From Persicaria tinctoria (taxonomy: Eukaryota; Streptophyta; Magnoliopsida; Caryophyllales; Polygonaceae), in NCBI GenBank assembly GCA_037127255.1, contig JBANSL010000014.1, positions 72,585,646-72,649,645 on the forward strand: 64,000 bases of DNA, read 5' to 3'. This document shows positions 1 to 12,700 of this stretch, piece by piece. Positions within the stretch are counted from its first letter, which is position 1. The number at the start of each line of letters is the position of its first letter. Below the pieces are notes generated by a model. It ran no database searches, had not been told where the DNA came from, and was given only the letters and a program-made list of their open reading frames with translations. The translations under genes and the position numbers were made by a program.

Positions 1-2329
1 CACGATTTACTCTTCCATTGACAATGGGGAAGCCAAGGTAATTCTCAAGGTTGTTTGTTTGCGGGATCCCAAGGGAACTCAAGATAGTTTAAACAGCCGC
101 AGTCATGGTTGCAGCAGACACTTGGAAGCTAGATTTGTGCAAGTTCACTTTTTGTCCCGATATAAGGCAGAATCGTTGGATAACGTTCGAAAGATTGTTA
201 CATGTTATCCGGTTAGCTTTTCCGAAAAGCATAATATCATCTGCAAACACCATAAAAGGGATCCTAATACCCGAATTACCGAGACAAAACCCAAGATATT
301 TTGAATTTGCCGCCTTTCGTTGAAGAGTTCTGGAAAGTACCTATGCAACGAGGATAAAAAGAAAAGGAGACAAAGCATCGCCCTGTCTAAGACCTCTGGA
401 TGGTTGGAAAGGTGCTGATGGTTCATCATTAATAAGAACCGAGTAAGAAACCGTTTGTACACATTCTTTAATCCAACTTATGAATCTATCATCAAACCCG
501 AACTTTTGCAGAACTGCAGAAAGGAAAGGTCATTCGACTCTGTCATACGCTTTTTCCATATCTAGTTTGATTGCCATGTAGCCACACTTTGCTTTTGAGG
601 TTCTGAAGGAATGAATGATTTCGTGCGCGATCAGAATGTTATCCTGAATGGCCCTGCCTTTCGTGAATGCACTCTATAGAGGGTGAATGAGCCCGTAAAA
701 AACTTTTGATAATTTGTTCGTTAGTATTTTTGATATTATTTTGTAGACAGTAGAACATAGACTGATAGGTCTGAAATGATTAACCGATTTAGGATTATCT
801 ATTTTGTATGAGGGTGATGAAGGTATGGTTAACTTGTCGTAGCAATTTCCCCGACTGGAAGAAAGCCTTAACGGCCTTTATAACGGATTGTCCGATCACG
901 TCATAGTATGTTTGGTAGAAACCTTTCGGCATACCATCTGGTCCCGACGTCTTATCAGCTTTTATTGAAAATAGGGCATGTTTTATTTCTCCGTTTGTAA
1001 CTGCAGATGTTAGGATTGAATTATCCTCTTCTGAGATTTCATGTCCGATGACGTTAAGGTCGTCAGTAAAAGAGATGTCATGGTTATACAAAGATTTAAA
1101 ACAAGCATAGAAGTTGGAGACGAACTCAGTTCTAATCAAGTAATGATCGGTGAGGTGCAAACCCGAATCAGAGGTTAGGTGTTTTATAACTTTTTTCCCC
1201 CGCCTAGCTGAGGCGATCCGGTGGAAATAAGCAGAGTTTGTATCATTTAGTTTGATATGTTTTAGTTTTGCTCTTTGACTCCAATAACGCCTCTGAAAAT
1301 CAAGCAGCGTTTCTCTTTTATTTTGTAATCTGTTGTGTCGTGTAAAAATATCTTGTCTATGACCCTTAATTAAAATCTGTTGTAGGCGCATGATCTCCTC
1401 GTCGATTTGAAAGATTTGTTTGTGAATGGTATTGAAATTTTGCTTATGCCATTTTTTGGCCAGTTTCGTAAGCAAGGTGGTTTTTTCACCAATTTAAAAA
1501 TGTTTGAGCCCTCTGGGTTTTCGCGCCAAGCCTGTTTTACAATATTTTTGAAATCTGATTTTGTGGTCCAAGCCAATTCAAATCGGAACGGTTTCTTGTG
1601 TAAATGCGTCTGGGATCGTAAATCAATAGATATCGGAGCGTGATCCGAGTTTGTGAAGGGGTGTATTTCCACCCTTAGGCCGTCATATAGATCGATGATG
1701 TCACGTTGTGCAAGCAAACGATCCAGTTTGGCAAAACTGTTATTCGAGGAGCCTGTTTTTTTTCTTTGCCAGGTATATTTGCCCCCGTGGGTGGGTATGT
1801 CATGAAGCAAGAGAGTATTTTTTAGGTGTTATATTCTTGTGAATCGGGTGTGAGCTGGTGGCGATACTACCCAGTTTATCCCCAAGAATGGCAATTTCAT
1901 TTAGATCGCCTATTAGATAGAATGGATCTGCTAGTTGTGAGGTATACATAATCAGAGAGTCCCAAAGCCGTCCTTTGCGGCAAGGTTTGGAGAAGCATAA
2001 ACAAATATAAGAACAAACGATCTGTTAATCACATCGTCACGAAAATTAATATGAATAAATCTATGGTTAACAGATATGAGCGATATTTCCCCCTCTGCTG
2101 GGGAGAGATCTTTACATAACAAACAGATTCCGCTAGAAAAGCCAATGGCCGGGTCAAAGCCGATATTAGAGAATCCGCATTTTCTCCAAGAGTAGTGAGG
2201 ATGAGGAATATTAGTTTTTGTTTCAATGAGGGCTAAGACGTTAATGTAATTGTTTTTACAGAATAGTTCCGTATTAGTCCAAAAATTGCGTTTTTTCATA
2301 GCACAATAGTTCCAAGAGCAGATATTCAT
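1..2329 (-). pseudogene. LINE ORF2 (endonuclease + reverse transcriptase), broken
   Basis: The minus strand begins with MNICSWN and then ALIETK, the N-terminal signature of the apurinic-like endonuclease of plant L1 ORF2. The endonuclease C-terminal motif SDHAPISIDL lies near 1620-1640. A linker and the RT start (DKTSGPDGMPKGFYQ) follow at 795-1475. Between about 200 and 440 the RT motifs SRGLRQGDALSPF and the catalytic FADD box (near 220-245) are readable in the same direction. The frame changes at least three times (near 1950, 1400 and 795). The family role is nicking of target DNA and target-primed reverse transcription. This copy cannot encode it. RNase H would lie beyond position 1. Confidence 0.8.
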
Positions 2330-2510
2330 GGGAAACCTTATAAGATTCGTGATTGTGTGTTAAAGTTATTGGGAATAACCAATAATAAACCTTGGTGAAG
2401 ATATGAAGACTTCTTCAAGGTACCCTTTGTAACTTGCAGGAGTACGAACAAAGAATTCAACACATCGAAGTGCAAATATACTTGAATAGTCCAAGCCGAG
2501 GAAGCATTGG

Positions 2511-2735
2511 TTAACCATAGGAAAGTAGAACTAAAGGCTTCCCGAAACCAAAGTTCAAACGAGAGTTGGAAACAAGCAACAGTAAACTAGCAGAGTAAAA
2601 ATATATCTGATAATCAGCAACAGTAGGAATCTCAGTAGAGGATTCCACAGAGTTAGGCTTAGGGTCATTGTTTGGAGGTTGAGTGACGGTGGGGGCCTGA
2701 GTATTTTGTAGTGCACCCAAGAAGGATTTTGAGGG
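2511..2735 (-). pseudogene. LINE ORF1 N-terminal remnant (tentative)
   Basis: A short open stretch starting MEPSKSFLGALQNTQ lies 5' of the ORF2 start in the same orientation, where ORF1 of a plant L1 belongs. It runs about 75 residues and then stops. No DUF4283 body or CCHC knuckle follows. The assignment rests on position and on the general look of the N-terminus only. Confidence 0.35.
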
Positions 2736-3611
2736 TTCCATTAAAACACAGTTAGACATAAAGATCAAGAACAGAGGGGATTTAATTTCAAAACTAGATT
2801 GTGAGAAATAAGGAGGGCGGTAAGCCCCAGTGCACCCTGTAGGGGTGATTAATAGGATTGAAGCAGGTAAGCAAAGGAATCCAGTGTGTGTTCATAAGTA
2901 GAGAGAGGGAGACTTACAGAGTGCAGAGGCAGGCCACAGAGCGGAAAGCAATTCGACGGGCAAGACACCCTAGCGAAAGACCAGGCACACCACAGAGGGA
3001 CTTGACCCGCACCGTCCGGCCACCACACGCTTCCCTCAAATCTCATCAATACCCGGTAGCAGGTTGAATAGAGGCTTCAAGTGGGGGCCGAAGTGACAAT
3101 CCGAGGTCAATCAGAGGTCTGAGCATCCCAATTGATTGCCCGGTTAGGGTTTGCTCCAAACGGTGGAGCGATTTGGTAAGCAGCGATGTCACTTACGGGG
3201 ACCACAAGCAGCGTTATAGGGAGACCCGAGTTGGATGGGTAGGAATCTTGGGAAGCGGGGAGCTGGTGGGCGTTGGTCCGGGTGGAGGGCATACAACCAT
3301 GGCGGCGGTCGATCGTCTCGAGTAGGAGAGGAAAGGGGTGCATAGAGGCGCGTAGGTTTTGGGAAAAAAGTGTTTTCATCGGGAGACCGGTTTCACAAAA
3401 CTACCCGCTGAGAAACTCTATTATTAATGTTACAAATCCATGTATTCTTCTATTTCATTCATACGTGCATTTTTTTTACATCACTTATTTATTGCATTTA
3501 AAAATTAGATTTACTAAAAGCTAAATTATTTTTATTTTTATTTTAATATTTATTTAAAAGTTAAGTTTTATTCTTTTTATTTTAATATTTCTGTAAAAGT
3601 GTGTAAATGAC

Positions 3612-4000
3612 CACATAGTTAGGGGTGTTATTCGAGCCGAACGAGTCGAGGTTGGCATGTTCAAGCTTGGTTCATTTGTTAAACGAGCTCGAGCCGAGCC
3701 GAGCCCAATTTCTAAACGAGCTTTCTTTATTAATTGTTCAAGCTTGGCTTGTTTTAGTTAATGAACGAGCTCGAGCCAAGCTTTTTTCGAGCTTCAAGTA
3801 GTTTTACTTTATCATAATTCATAACATATTAACCTAAAGAAAATTTTAGAAATTCCATAAAATTCGAGCTATTCGAGCCTAAATTGAACAAGCCGACCGA
3901 GCTTAAAATCATGTTCAGACTCCGCTTGGTTAGGTAAGTGAACGAGCTCGAGTCGAGCTTTTTCGAACTGTTCAACTCATATAATAGCCCTACACATGAT
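3612..4000. mobile_element. Non-autonomous hAT-like element, GAGCTCGAGC family, copy 1
   Basis: The element runs 3620-3992. Its ends are TAGGGGTGTTATTCGAGC and, inverted, TAGGGCTATTATATGAGT. Flanks 3612-3619 (CACATAGT) and 3993-4000 (CACATGAT) are an 8-bp target duplication with two changes, as expected for an old hAT insertion. The interior is rich in CGAGCTCGAGCCGAGC-type words. A second, inverted copy lies at 12450-12814, and a scrap (TTATTCGAGCCGAA) sits in intron 3 of the AKR gene near 21170-21185. No coding sequence is present. Confidence 0.6.
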
Positions 4001-4110
4001 CAATTAGTTGAGAACTTCTCACTCTTAACCCTAAGTTCGATGCAAGATGGACTAAATCAATAACTGGTTTAAAAGAAATAATTGCGTTACAAATATGAAT
4101 ACTTTCCACT

Positions 4111-4361
4111 AAATTGGTTTTTGAAAATATTTGTGGTGTACGCATTGCCAAAATTTCTATATATAGCCTCATCAACATACGTTACAAATTTGTCCTTGAT
4201 ACCAAACATGAGTACCAAATGTTAGGAAAAAGTCTTGTTGGGTCCGAAATGCTCACCATGTCCTCCCCAATCCTAACAACATTCTAGACTTGGCCATACC
4301 CGTCACGAGTCTAGACCGTCTCCAGCTCCCCACGAACGCGCTAGGCCTTGAAACAGTCGTG
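4111..4361 (+). pseudogene. Strictosidine synthase-like exon 1 fragment (third SSL copy)
   Basis: This stretch repeats the proximal promoter and exon 1 of SSL1 (5271-5520). Both share the leader AAAATATTTGTGGTGTA, the CTATATA box, the ACCAAACATGAGTACCAAA start region, and the exon segment coding for the [16 protein letters not shown] and LPSNALG-like residues. The signal-peptide segment is replaced by unrelated bases (about 4220-4245), and similarity stops in the middle of exon 1 at about 4361, where a hAT end begins. No exon 2 or 3 follows. It is a truncated tandem duplicate and not a functional gene. Confidence 0.8.
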
Positions 4362-4467
4362 TGTGAATACCAAAGGACTTATATTTTCAGTTTGGGGCGT
4401 TCGATCGGGTTTCGGTTTGAATGAGTCGGTCGGATTTCTCGAGTCGAATAAGGAATTGCCAGCCCTA
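4362..4467. mobile_element. hAT element terminal fragment
   Basis: The sequence ends in GGAATTGCCAGCCCTA, which read in reverse is TAGGGCTGGCAATTCC, a typical plant hAT terminus. CGG/TCG-rich subterminal sequence precedes it. The opposite end is not visible, so this is a truncated copy. It cuts off the SSL exon fragment to its left. Confidence 0.4.
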
Positions 4468-4496
4468 TACACATCTGCAGTATAACCTGTCCAAAA

Positions 4497-5270
4497 AAAT
4501 CACTTTGAAAAGCGTACTCCGACTAATTCTGACCAAGCCGGCAAGCCGGTGGTCCTCCGAGGCTCCGACTAACCACTTAAATTAATTGGTGTGGAGATTG
4601 GAGTACGATATAAAGGGTCATGTTATTACAGGGCGTAGACGGATATAATAATACAGTGCGGATCTGAGATTTAAAATGTAGACGGATATAATAATACAGG
4701 CGGATCGGATCTGAGATTTAAAATGTGTTGATGGGATATAAGAATGACCGTGTTTTATATGCACGGGTTCCAATTGATCGAAGGATTCGATCTGGATCCA
4801 TTTCAACTACCCTATGATATTTGTCCAGCCACTATTTTAATTTGTGAAAAAAATATACAGACATATTGAAGATCCGTTCTTTGTTAAAAAAAAAAGAATA
4901 TATATAAGGACGAATCAGATTTGTCTTAAGATATTTTTAAAAAATGAAAAGAAAAAAAAAAGGAAAGGTTTAAAGAAGCAAGAAGCACAGTTTGGATCCA
5001 CTAGATGTTATAATTGGTGTTTCACTTAATTATTTTGGGTATAAATTCTCATTAAAATAATTTATATTTATATTCTATACACTTATATTAACATGTTTAC
5101 AAAATTTTATGAGGAAAAATCATTCTTAAAAATTATGGATAATTAAAAAATTGAATATTTTAGAGAATACTTTTTATATTTTTTTTAAAACATATATTTT
5201 AATAATAAAAGTTTATAGACATGTTAATATAAAGGGAAAACTAATTAAAATACTCCTCGGTCTTTCCCCT
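4497..5270. other. AT-rich spacer upstream of SSL1 with an old dispersed repeat
   Basis: Positions 4497-4730 share words such as CTTTGAAAAGCGTACT, ATTCTGACCAAGC and ATCTGAGATTTAAAATG with 27805-28000, so both are diverged copies of one sequence. The rest (4800-5270) is AT-rich with poly(A) and poly(T) tracts. I see no gene in it. It should hold distal SSL1 regulatory sequence, but no site is convincing. Confidence 0.5.
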
Positions 5271-5316
5271 AGTTGGTTTTTTAAAATATTTGTGGTGTAG
5301 GCATTGCCAAAATTTC

Positions 5317-5323
5317 TATATAA
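5317..5323 (+). promoter_or_regulatory. Candidate TATA box of SSL1
   Basis: TATATAA lies only about 24 bp before ATG 5347 and 33 bp before ATG 5356, so transcription from it would start near the ATG. The same box is kept in the duplicated fragment at about 4157-4163. A leader this short is odd. Either translation starts at 5356 or another box is used. Confidence 0.35.
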
Positions 5324-5346
5324 CCTACGTTACAAATTTGTCCTTG

Positions 5347-8300
5347 ATGCCAAACATGAGTACCAAACTCATACCATCATTCCTGCTACTGTTAATTCTG
5401 GCTCCAAATGCTCACCATGTCCTCTCCAATCCTAACAACATCATGGACTTGGCTATACCCGTCACGAGCCTAGACCGTCTCCCGCTCCCCTCGAACGCGT
5501 TAGGCCCTGAAACAATCACCTTTGATCGTCTTGGCAATGGCCCTTACACCGGTGTCAACAATGGTCGAATCCTCAAGTGGTCCGGCCCTTCCATTGGCTT
5601 TGTCAATTTTGCTGTGACGTCAGAAAATTGGTAAAGTCAGATCAAGGTAGATATAAATTTCTTCGATTTCCGTGCCCTTAATTTTATTAATTTTGTGTCA
5701 CAGGTCCGAACAACTATGTGAGACCAAGGATGTAAACCTAGAGCCGACAGTTTGCGGAAGGCCGTTTGGAATAGAGTTTCACACCAAAACCGACACACTA
5801 TACATTGCGGATGCTTACCACAACCTTCGATCAGTCGGGATCGACGATAGAGTCGCCACCCTACTGGCTTCGACGGCCGAGGACGTGCCGTTTAGGTTCA
5901 CGAATGCTATAGACGTTGATCAGGACACTGGAGTTGTATACTTCACTGACGTTAGCGCTCAATTTCAGTACAAGTATGTATATATGGAAGTTTAATCATA
6001 ACCCTCTCATTCATTTATATTCAATATTCAATATTATCGATTAATCCAAGTAAGGAGGTAAAGTATAAGTTAAATTTTCTGATTTTATAAAAATTTCATT
6101 AGATTTTTTGGCCAATTTTGAAATGGATTTTTAAATATTGTTTTAAGGGTTCCTCCATTTTCATTTAATTTTTTTCTCAATAAAAATAATTCACATATTG
6201 CAAAAATAAAATAAAACCCAATACCCAATATACCTTAGTGATAATGGAATCCAACGGGTTACTTTCGCATCATTATTATTTACATACTATTTATTAATTT
6301 TCACTTATTTATCCAATAAAAATACATAGTAAAAATATTTATTTTATTTATTATTTTAAAAATATATATACCATTTAAGTGATTTTATCTTTTATAAAAG
6401 AAAAAGTTTATCTCTTATGAGTATTAGATTTGTATTAGATTGAATGATAAAAATTATTTTAAAAAATATTAAATGATTGCATTTTTTTTTTAGATCAAAC
6501 AAGCAAATTCATTCCATTTCATGCAGAATAGTCGAAACTACATTGTCTTGTAAAGAGTATAAATTAAAGAATAAAGTTGCACTTGAAGAAATAGCTGCAG
6601 TGGAATGAGCCACATAATTTCCTTCCCGCCTTACATGAGACCAACAAACCGAGTCAATCACCTTACTGTCCTGAAGAGCGTCGTGAATGATCAATCCCAA
6701 AGTTCCTTTCCCTGGCTGTCCACTTCTGAATTTTGAAACCAAAGATAGGCAATCAGTTTCAAAATCAACATCTCGCATGCCCGTTTGCTTTGCAAACTCA
6801 ACCGCACATCTTAAAGCTTCGGCCTCCACAATCTTTGCTTGAACCGGTCGTAGCCTCGCCGCCAGAAATCTGCCTTGTGCATCCCGCAGAAAAAAAACTA
6901 ATAGTCGTCTGCCCTGCACCCGACACGTGAGCCGCATCGCAGTTGAACTTAATTATGATCCCACTCGGCTTCACCCATCTCCTCTGCCCAACAGTATCGT
7001 CCCGACCAGCCGGCGCCTTTGTGTGCTCGATCGATGTATCTCCCATGCTCCCCCTGCAGCGCCATCACCTTCCTCACAATCTCCTCCGGATCTATCACCT
7101 TGCCTTCAAAGATTCTAGCATTTCTAGCGAGCCAAACTTGCCAAAGCATGAAGGACCAGATCTGTCTCTCTTCACCTGTACCGGCTGAAAAGGTCATCAT
7201 GAAGCTATCCCCAACCGTCATGGCTCCGGTCCACAACCGAGCAACCATGGGGAGCCTTTTCCAGGCTTTCCTCGATGGGCGACATTCATAAAGAGCATGG
7301 AAAGCTGACTCCCGACTACCACAAAAATCACACAGCTCGTCGCTTGTGATCTTCTGCCTTGCCAGATTTGTTTTGCATAGGAGGATGTCTCTCGCAGCTC
7401 GCCACACCAAGGCCTTGGCCTTCAGAATTGTGTTAACCTTCCACAACGCTTTCCAAATCGGCCTTTTCCCTTGTTGCTCCATCAGCATGTCCGATGCCTC
7501 CGCCCTCAACATCCAAGCTTTCAATTTGAATATCATAGGCACTTCTAACCGAAAAAATCTCGCTCTTATTGTAATGCCAAATAAGGTGGTATGTGCTCAT
7601 GGGAGAGACCAGTCGAGTTTGAAGAATAAGCTCTCCATCTCCCGGAAGGAACAATTCGTTCACCAACATTTCATCCTATCTCCGAGTTTCCCAATCAATA
7701 AGATCGATCACCCGGAGATCAGGATCTCCACGCCGGAAGCTACCCATTACCTTCGTCATGCTTCAACGCCATGTAACGCAATGCTCCAAGAAAAAACCGT
7801 TGTAACGCACTTCATAATCAGCCCAATCCACCGGTTGTGAAACCCAAGCTTCGTCATGCAATGCTCCAAGAAAAAACCACTCAACTCGATCATAGGTTTT
7901 AGCCATGTCCAGCTTCAACGCCATGTAGCCTTTTTCCGGTCTTGCGGGTCTTAATATGGTGGAATAACTCGAAAGCAGCCAGAACATTGTCAGTGATTAG
8001 TCTTCTGGGTACGAAAGCACTTTGGCTTGGCGCTATAACCTTCCTCAAAATCTTCTTCAACCTGTTCGCAATCACCTTTGACACAATCTTGTACACCACA
8101 TTACACAAGCTAATTGGGCGTAAATCTTTCATTGCTTTAGTGACCGATACCTTCGGGATTAAAGTGATGAACGTATATGATTCATGCCCTTCGGTATCCG
8201 TTGTCCCTCTAGCACATCAATAACAAGTTTGGTTATATCTGGTCCGACAAGATGCCAACACTTTTGATAAAAGAGTGCTGGCATCCCATCCGACCTGGAG

Positions 8301-9705
8301 ATTTTGTGGGATGTATCGCAAAAAGAGCATTTTTTACCTTAGCCGCAGTGAAGGGACGTAAGAGCTCCTAGTTGTCCTCCTCCGAAACAGTGAGCTCGAT
8401 TCCTTGGGTAGCCACGTCAGGAGGTGCCGATACATTTGATTGGAACAAGTTTTGGAAATAATGTAGCGCTACTCTCTCCATACCCTCATGGGTCCTCGTT
8501 TCAACCCCCTCCTCATCCAGCACACTCCTCACTTTATTTCTTTTCCTCCTCCCTTCTGCCTTCTTGTGAAAGAACGTTGTATTTCTATCCCCACACCTGA
8601 ACTCGTTCGCACGAGATCGTTGAAACCACATCATTTCTTCTTTGTCCATCAGCACACTCTCCTCTCTCTCTCTCTCTCTCAAGATCTCTCCTCTCCTTCA
8701 CCATATTGCCTGTCATCCAACCTCTCCCTAGCTCACTTAGGCGCTGCCTCACTTTTTACAATTGATTTCTGACATTCCCAAAACCATTTATGTCCTAATC
8801 ATGGAGGTCAGTCGCACACCTAGCAATCTTCCCATTCACTCCCATATCTGCATGAACTCATCCAGGGTTCAACCAGCCATTCTGAATAATTTCTAAACAA
8901 TCCTCACTCGTCAACCACATAGCTTCAAAGCGGAACAGACTCTCACCCTTTCGCACACTATGCCGATCAAGCCCTTCTAAAGACAAAAGAATGGGTTTAT
9001 GATCCGACATACACATATCAAGGTGTTTCACCTTAGCATTTGGGTACACATCCATCATCTTCTCATTTGCAAAACACATATCTAACCTCTCCTGGATAAA
9101 AGCTGAATCCTTTTTAGCATTGTCCCACGTATATCGGTCACCACAAAACGGGATCTCCCTCAACTGACACTGTTCAATAGTCTCTCGAAACTCAATCAGA
9201 TGATCAAATTTTGGCACATTACCTCCGTCCTTGTCCGCCAGAGATGAAACAATATTAAAATCACCCATGCACACCCATGCAAGGTTCTGGTGATCAGGCA
9301 CGGAACTGGGGGTGGGCTTGTGTATGCTGCAGCCCACCCTAGTTTGCTAGTAATATATAAAATATAGGTAGAGGTACATCACATTGTTTAAATGGGCCTG
9401 TGGTTGAGTGTGAAGGGAGGAGTGCTGTAGCCGCGGGTTCGAACCCCTCTCCTTCAATTTTTTTGTGGCTTCCCGCTTCTGCTACCCACTTCCATTTGGT
9501 GGTGGTGGCCCACTGCCAGATCGCCTTCTGTACACTTCCATTTGGTGGTGGCCCTAATCAATTGCAACATGGAGAGAAATCACACAACCTAGCCCTTAAT
9601 TTTTTTTAAAAAAACATTGATTAATTTCATTGGATATTTGACATATATAAAAATTAAAGAATAGTTGATAAATAAATAATTTTATTCTTGCTAATTTAAA
9701 TATAG

Positions 9706-9761
<56 letters not shown>

Positions 9762-12700
9762 TAACTCAATAGATATAGTGATAGATGGTAAAAAAAAAAA
9801 TTATATGCAAATCCAGCCTACCCAAGATTATAATCCTGATTCCTTGCCTGCTGGTGATCCTCACATAGCCTGCGCATCGGCCCTAACGTGTACCTTTTGT
9901 CCTTGTGCTCTGGCCAACCATATATGTCAGTTATGCGACATTCACCATGTCCCGGTGAATTGATAATTCCGTCAATATGATGACGAGTATATGACTGTAT
10001 CCCCAACTTGCAATCCGAATGTCAAAACATTGCCAGCCCTCCAGACCTACCCACACAATCAACAACAAACATGCTCTCAAATCCTAATAATCTCCTCCTT
10101 ACCGTCTTCATCAGAGTCCATCAAGAATAGGACTTTGGGATCCTCCCTACTCACCATGTCGGCAAGCTTTTCAACAGCACGGGCCGTCCCCAATCCCCGA
10201 CACTTGAAACTGATGCTTTTCATTGATGTCAATGGGGGACTCCGTCCCTGGCCGCTGGTAATGATAGATCAGTAATGGTGTCCTCCTTCCTTCTTCGCTT
10301 CCCTTCCTCTTGATTAGCTCCATCCCCCTCCATCGCCTCCTCAAAGACCCCATCCGCCACCTCCTTCCTCTTGCTCCCAACCCCCGCTGAAACTGTCACC
10401 CACCCCTCCGACCTCTCTCGCTGCCCTTTTCCAACCCTTTCTCCCTCGCTTCTCCTCCTCCTTTTTTCCCTCACTTTGCTCTAAGGAACTACCACCCTCC
10501 CCGGTTTCCTTCATCACCTCCCTCTTTCTCATACCCTCTTGCTCAGTAGTAACAACAGTCTCCAACTGCACCCTTTCAACCCCATCAGTCACTTCCATTG
10601 CCTCTACTGGCATGTCTTTTTCCTCACTATCCTTTTCCATTTCCTGTCTGTCCCTTTCCTCAAGCAGCTCGATCAACGACTTTCGTCGGTTGGCTGTCGC
10701 ACCTTCCCCAACTCTCATCACTCCTTCTTTGTCAACCCCCTGCATCTTCTGAAGGAACTGCTTCTCCTTTTCCTTTTCCGCTCCTCCCCTCTCATTAGTC
10801 ATTCTTATAGGAGAAGCCCTAAGCCCTCTCCATACTCTTCACCTTCCTTTTCATCCTCTTTTCCAATATCACAATCGTTGTCCACATGCCCTAATTTCCC
10901 ACACGTGTAGCAGAAGTTGGGTAAACGCTCATACTTGACGTCAACTCAGATCTTCTTGCCTCCTAGGGCAATCATTATTCCCCTTCTAAGCGGCTTCTTC
11001 ACATCAACCATGACTCTCAGTCTAGCAAACTGGTCGTAGATCAGCAAATTAGACTCATCAATCTCACGGACCCCAAACACTTACCCTAATTTATCGACCA
11101 TAGCCTTTGTGTGAGCCCCAACTGGAAAATCATAAATCTGAACCCAGAAAGCAGTCTAGTTGAACTCCATACTCGACAGCTTTTCCACCCCGGCCTCCTT
11201 AAGCACCATCAAGAATTTGTCGAAGGACCAAGGACCCCCTTTCATCACCCTTTCCTTGTCACTCAAGTTGCTGAATTGGAAACTGAACATATTCTCCTTT
11301 ATCTCTCAAAATAGGAACTCGTTTCGAAGTCGCCACGCTCCCTTCATAGTTGCCCTAAGTGCCTGCCCATTCACTGGTCTAGGAGCAAACACCTTCCCAA
11401 TCAACATGAGACCCTGAATCCCCTGCTCGTTCCCAACAATCCCTTCCCCATCGATCGTAATCGTCTCCCCCTCCGTCGGGTGTATGTCCTTCCCTTTCCC
11501 TGCCATGTAGCGCCTTGTTCCAAAACCTGTTCCAACCAATGCAGAAGCAATCTCCTAACGCAGTGAATCTTGCACTGAATCGGCGAGGAAAACCTAACTC
11601 TCACTGCCCTAGACCGGATAGATAAGAGTACGGCCAGTGAACACCAGGCCGGGGATGAACGTCGGCACCGTCTCTAGCCCTAGGGTTTTTAATGTTCCAT
11701 CTAGATCTTCTATATTACCAATCTAAAATCATCTCTTCATAATACTTATTTAAATGATTGCATTAGTTATATTGGATAAGATTTTATAACATCATATATG
11801 AATTAAATACAAAATATATCTATTCAATCTTATGTAAATTTATATAGCTCGTTGTATGAATCCACTTAGACATTTAATATTGATAACGACATTCAGTATT
11901 TAATGAATTGATATAATGTTGATCACTATATATAGCTTAGGTTAAATTATCAAGTAAAATATTATATTAAGGTAAAATATTTATCAATGGCATACAATTC
12001 AAGTTATTATATTGAAAATATTATTTCTTAAATATAAAACATAAAAAAATAAGTTTTCTAATTAATTAAGATATAAGGTTAAATATTTATAATCAAAATT
12101 AAATAAAGATATCAAATAAGGTTAATTCATAGGATGTCGTGGGTAAAATTATAAGTGAGACTATTAAAGAGATAGAATCATATTAAATCATATTGGGTCA
12201 TTACTTTCCGTGACTCAAAGAGATAGAATCATATTAAATCATAATACGACACATATGCAAATCGCACCCGAAACAGATTCAAGACTATTTTAGTGTGTGG
12301 ATATATGTACTAGCTAACCTATACGTTTATAGCATAAATGAAAAATCTTCAATTGAAAAAGAAAACCCTAAATGAAAAAGGGTGAACGATTAAAAAAAAA
12401 ACTAAATCAATTAATCTAGTATAATTTTTTTCAAAATGACCTATTCCTTGGGCTGTTACAGCTCGAGCTCGGCTCGAAAAAAGATCGACTCGAGCTCGTT
12501 CACTTATCTAAACAAGCCGAACTTGAACATGATTTTAAGCTCGGTTGAAAGCTCGACTCGTTCGATTCAGGCTCGTATAGCTCGAAATGTATAAAATTTC
12601 TAAAATTTTGTTTAAGTTAATATGTTATGACCAAATATAAAACTACTTAAAGTTCAAAAAAAGTTCAGCTCGAACTCGTTAATTTACTAAAACAAGCCGA

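Larger units (their letters stand above)
1..3420 (-). mobile_element. Decayed L1-type LINE, 3' end outside the window
   Basis: A non-LTR retrotransposon is read on the minus strand. From its 5' side (right) it has GC-rich leader sequence (about 2850-3400), a short ORF1 start (2511-2735), then an ORF2 endonuclease and reverse transcriptase running off the left edge. The zinc-knuckle and DUF4283 part of ORF1 is missing between about 2340 and 2510, so the element is internally deleted. The 3' UTR and poly(A) lie outside the window, so a target-site duplication cannot be tested. The 5' limit near 3420 is estimated from loss of GC-rich sequence. Several stops and frameshifts show that it is dead. 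Confidence 0.8.
6469..11764 (-). mobile_element. Near full-length L1-type LINE in SSL1 intron 2
   Basis: The element (6484-11749) is inserted antisense to SSL1. TTAAATGATTGCATT occurs at 6469-6483 and again at 11750-11764, a 15-bp target duplication. The left copy is followed by a run of T, the poly(A) tail of a minus-strand LINE. In transcription order it carries a leader, ORF1 (from ATG 11506), ORF2 endonuclease, RT linker, partial RT, zf-RVT and RNase H. A 556-bp hAT element interrupts the endonuclease (9296-9851). The RT palm with the DD box is deleted near 7700-7760, and frames are broken, so it is dead. It explains most of the 6.9-kb intron. Confidence 0.85.

Noticed and set aside
5290..5346. 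Longer N-terminus for SSL1 starting at 5290
   Set aside because: The codon there is TTG, not ATG, and the extra residues precede a normal signal peptide.
10229..10910. Overlapping + strand frames rich in Ser, Pro and Phe
   Set aside because: They are shadows of the Glu/Arg-rich LINE ORF1 on minus.
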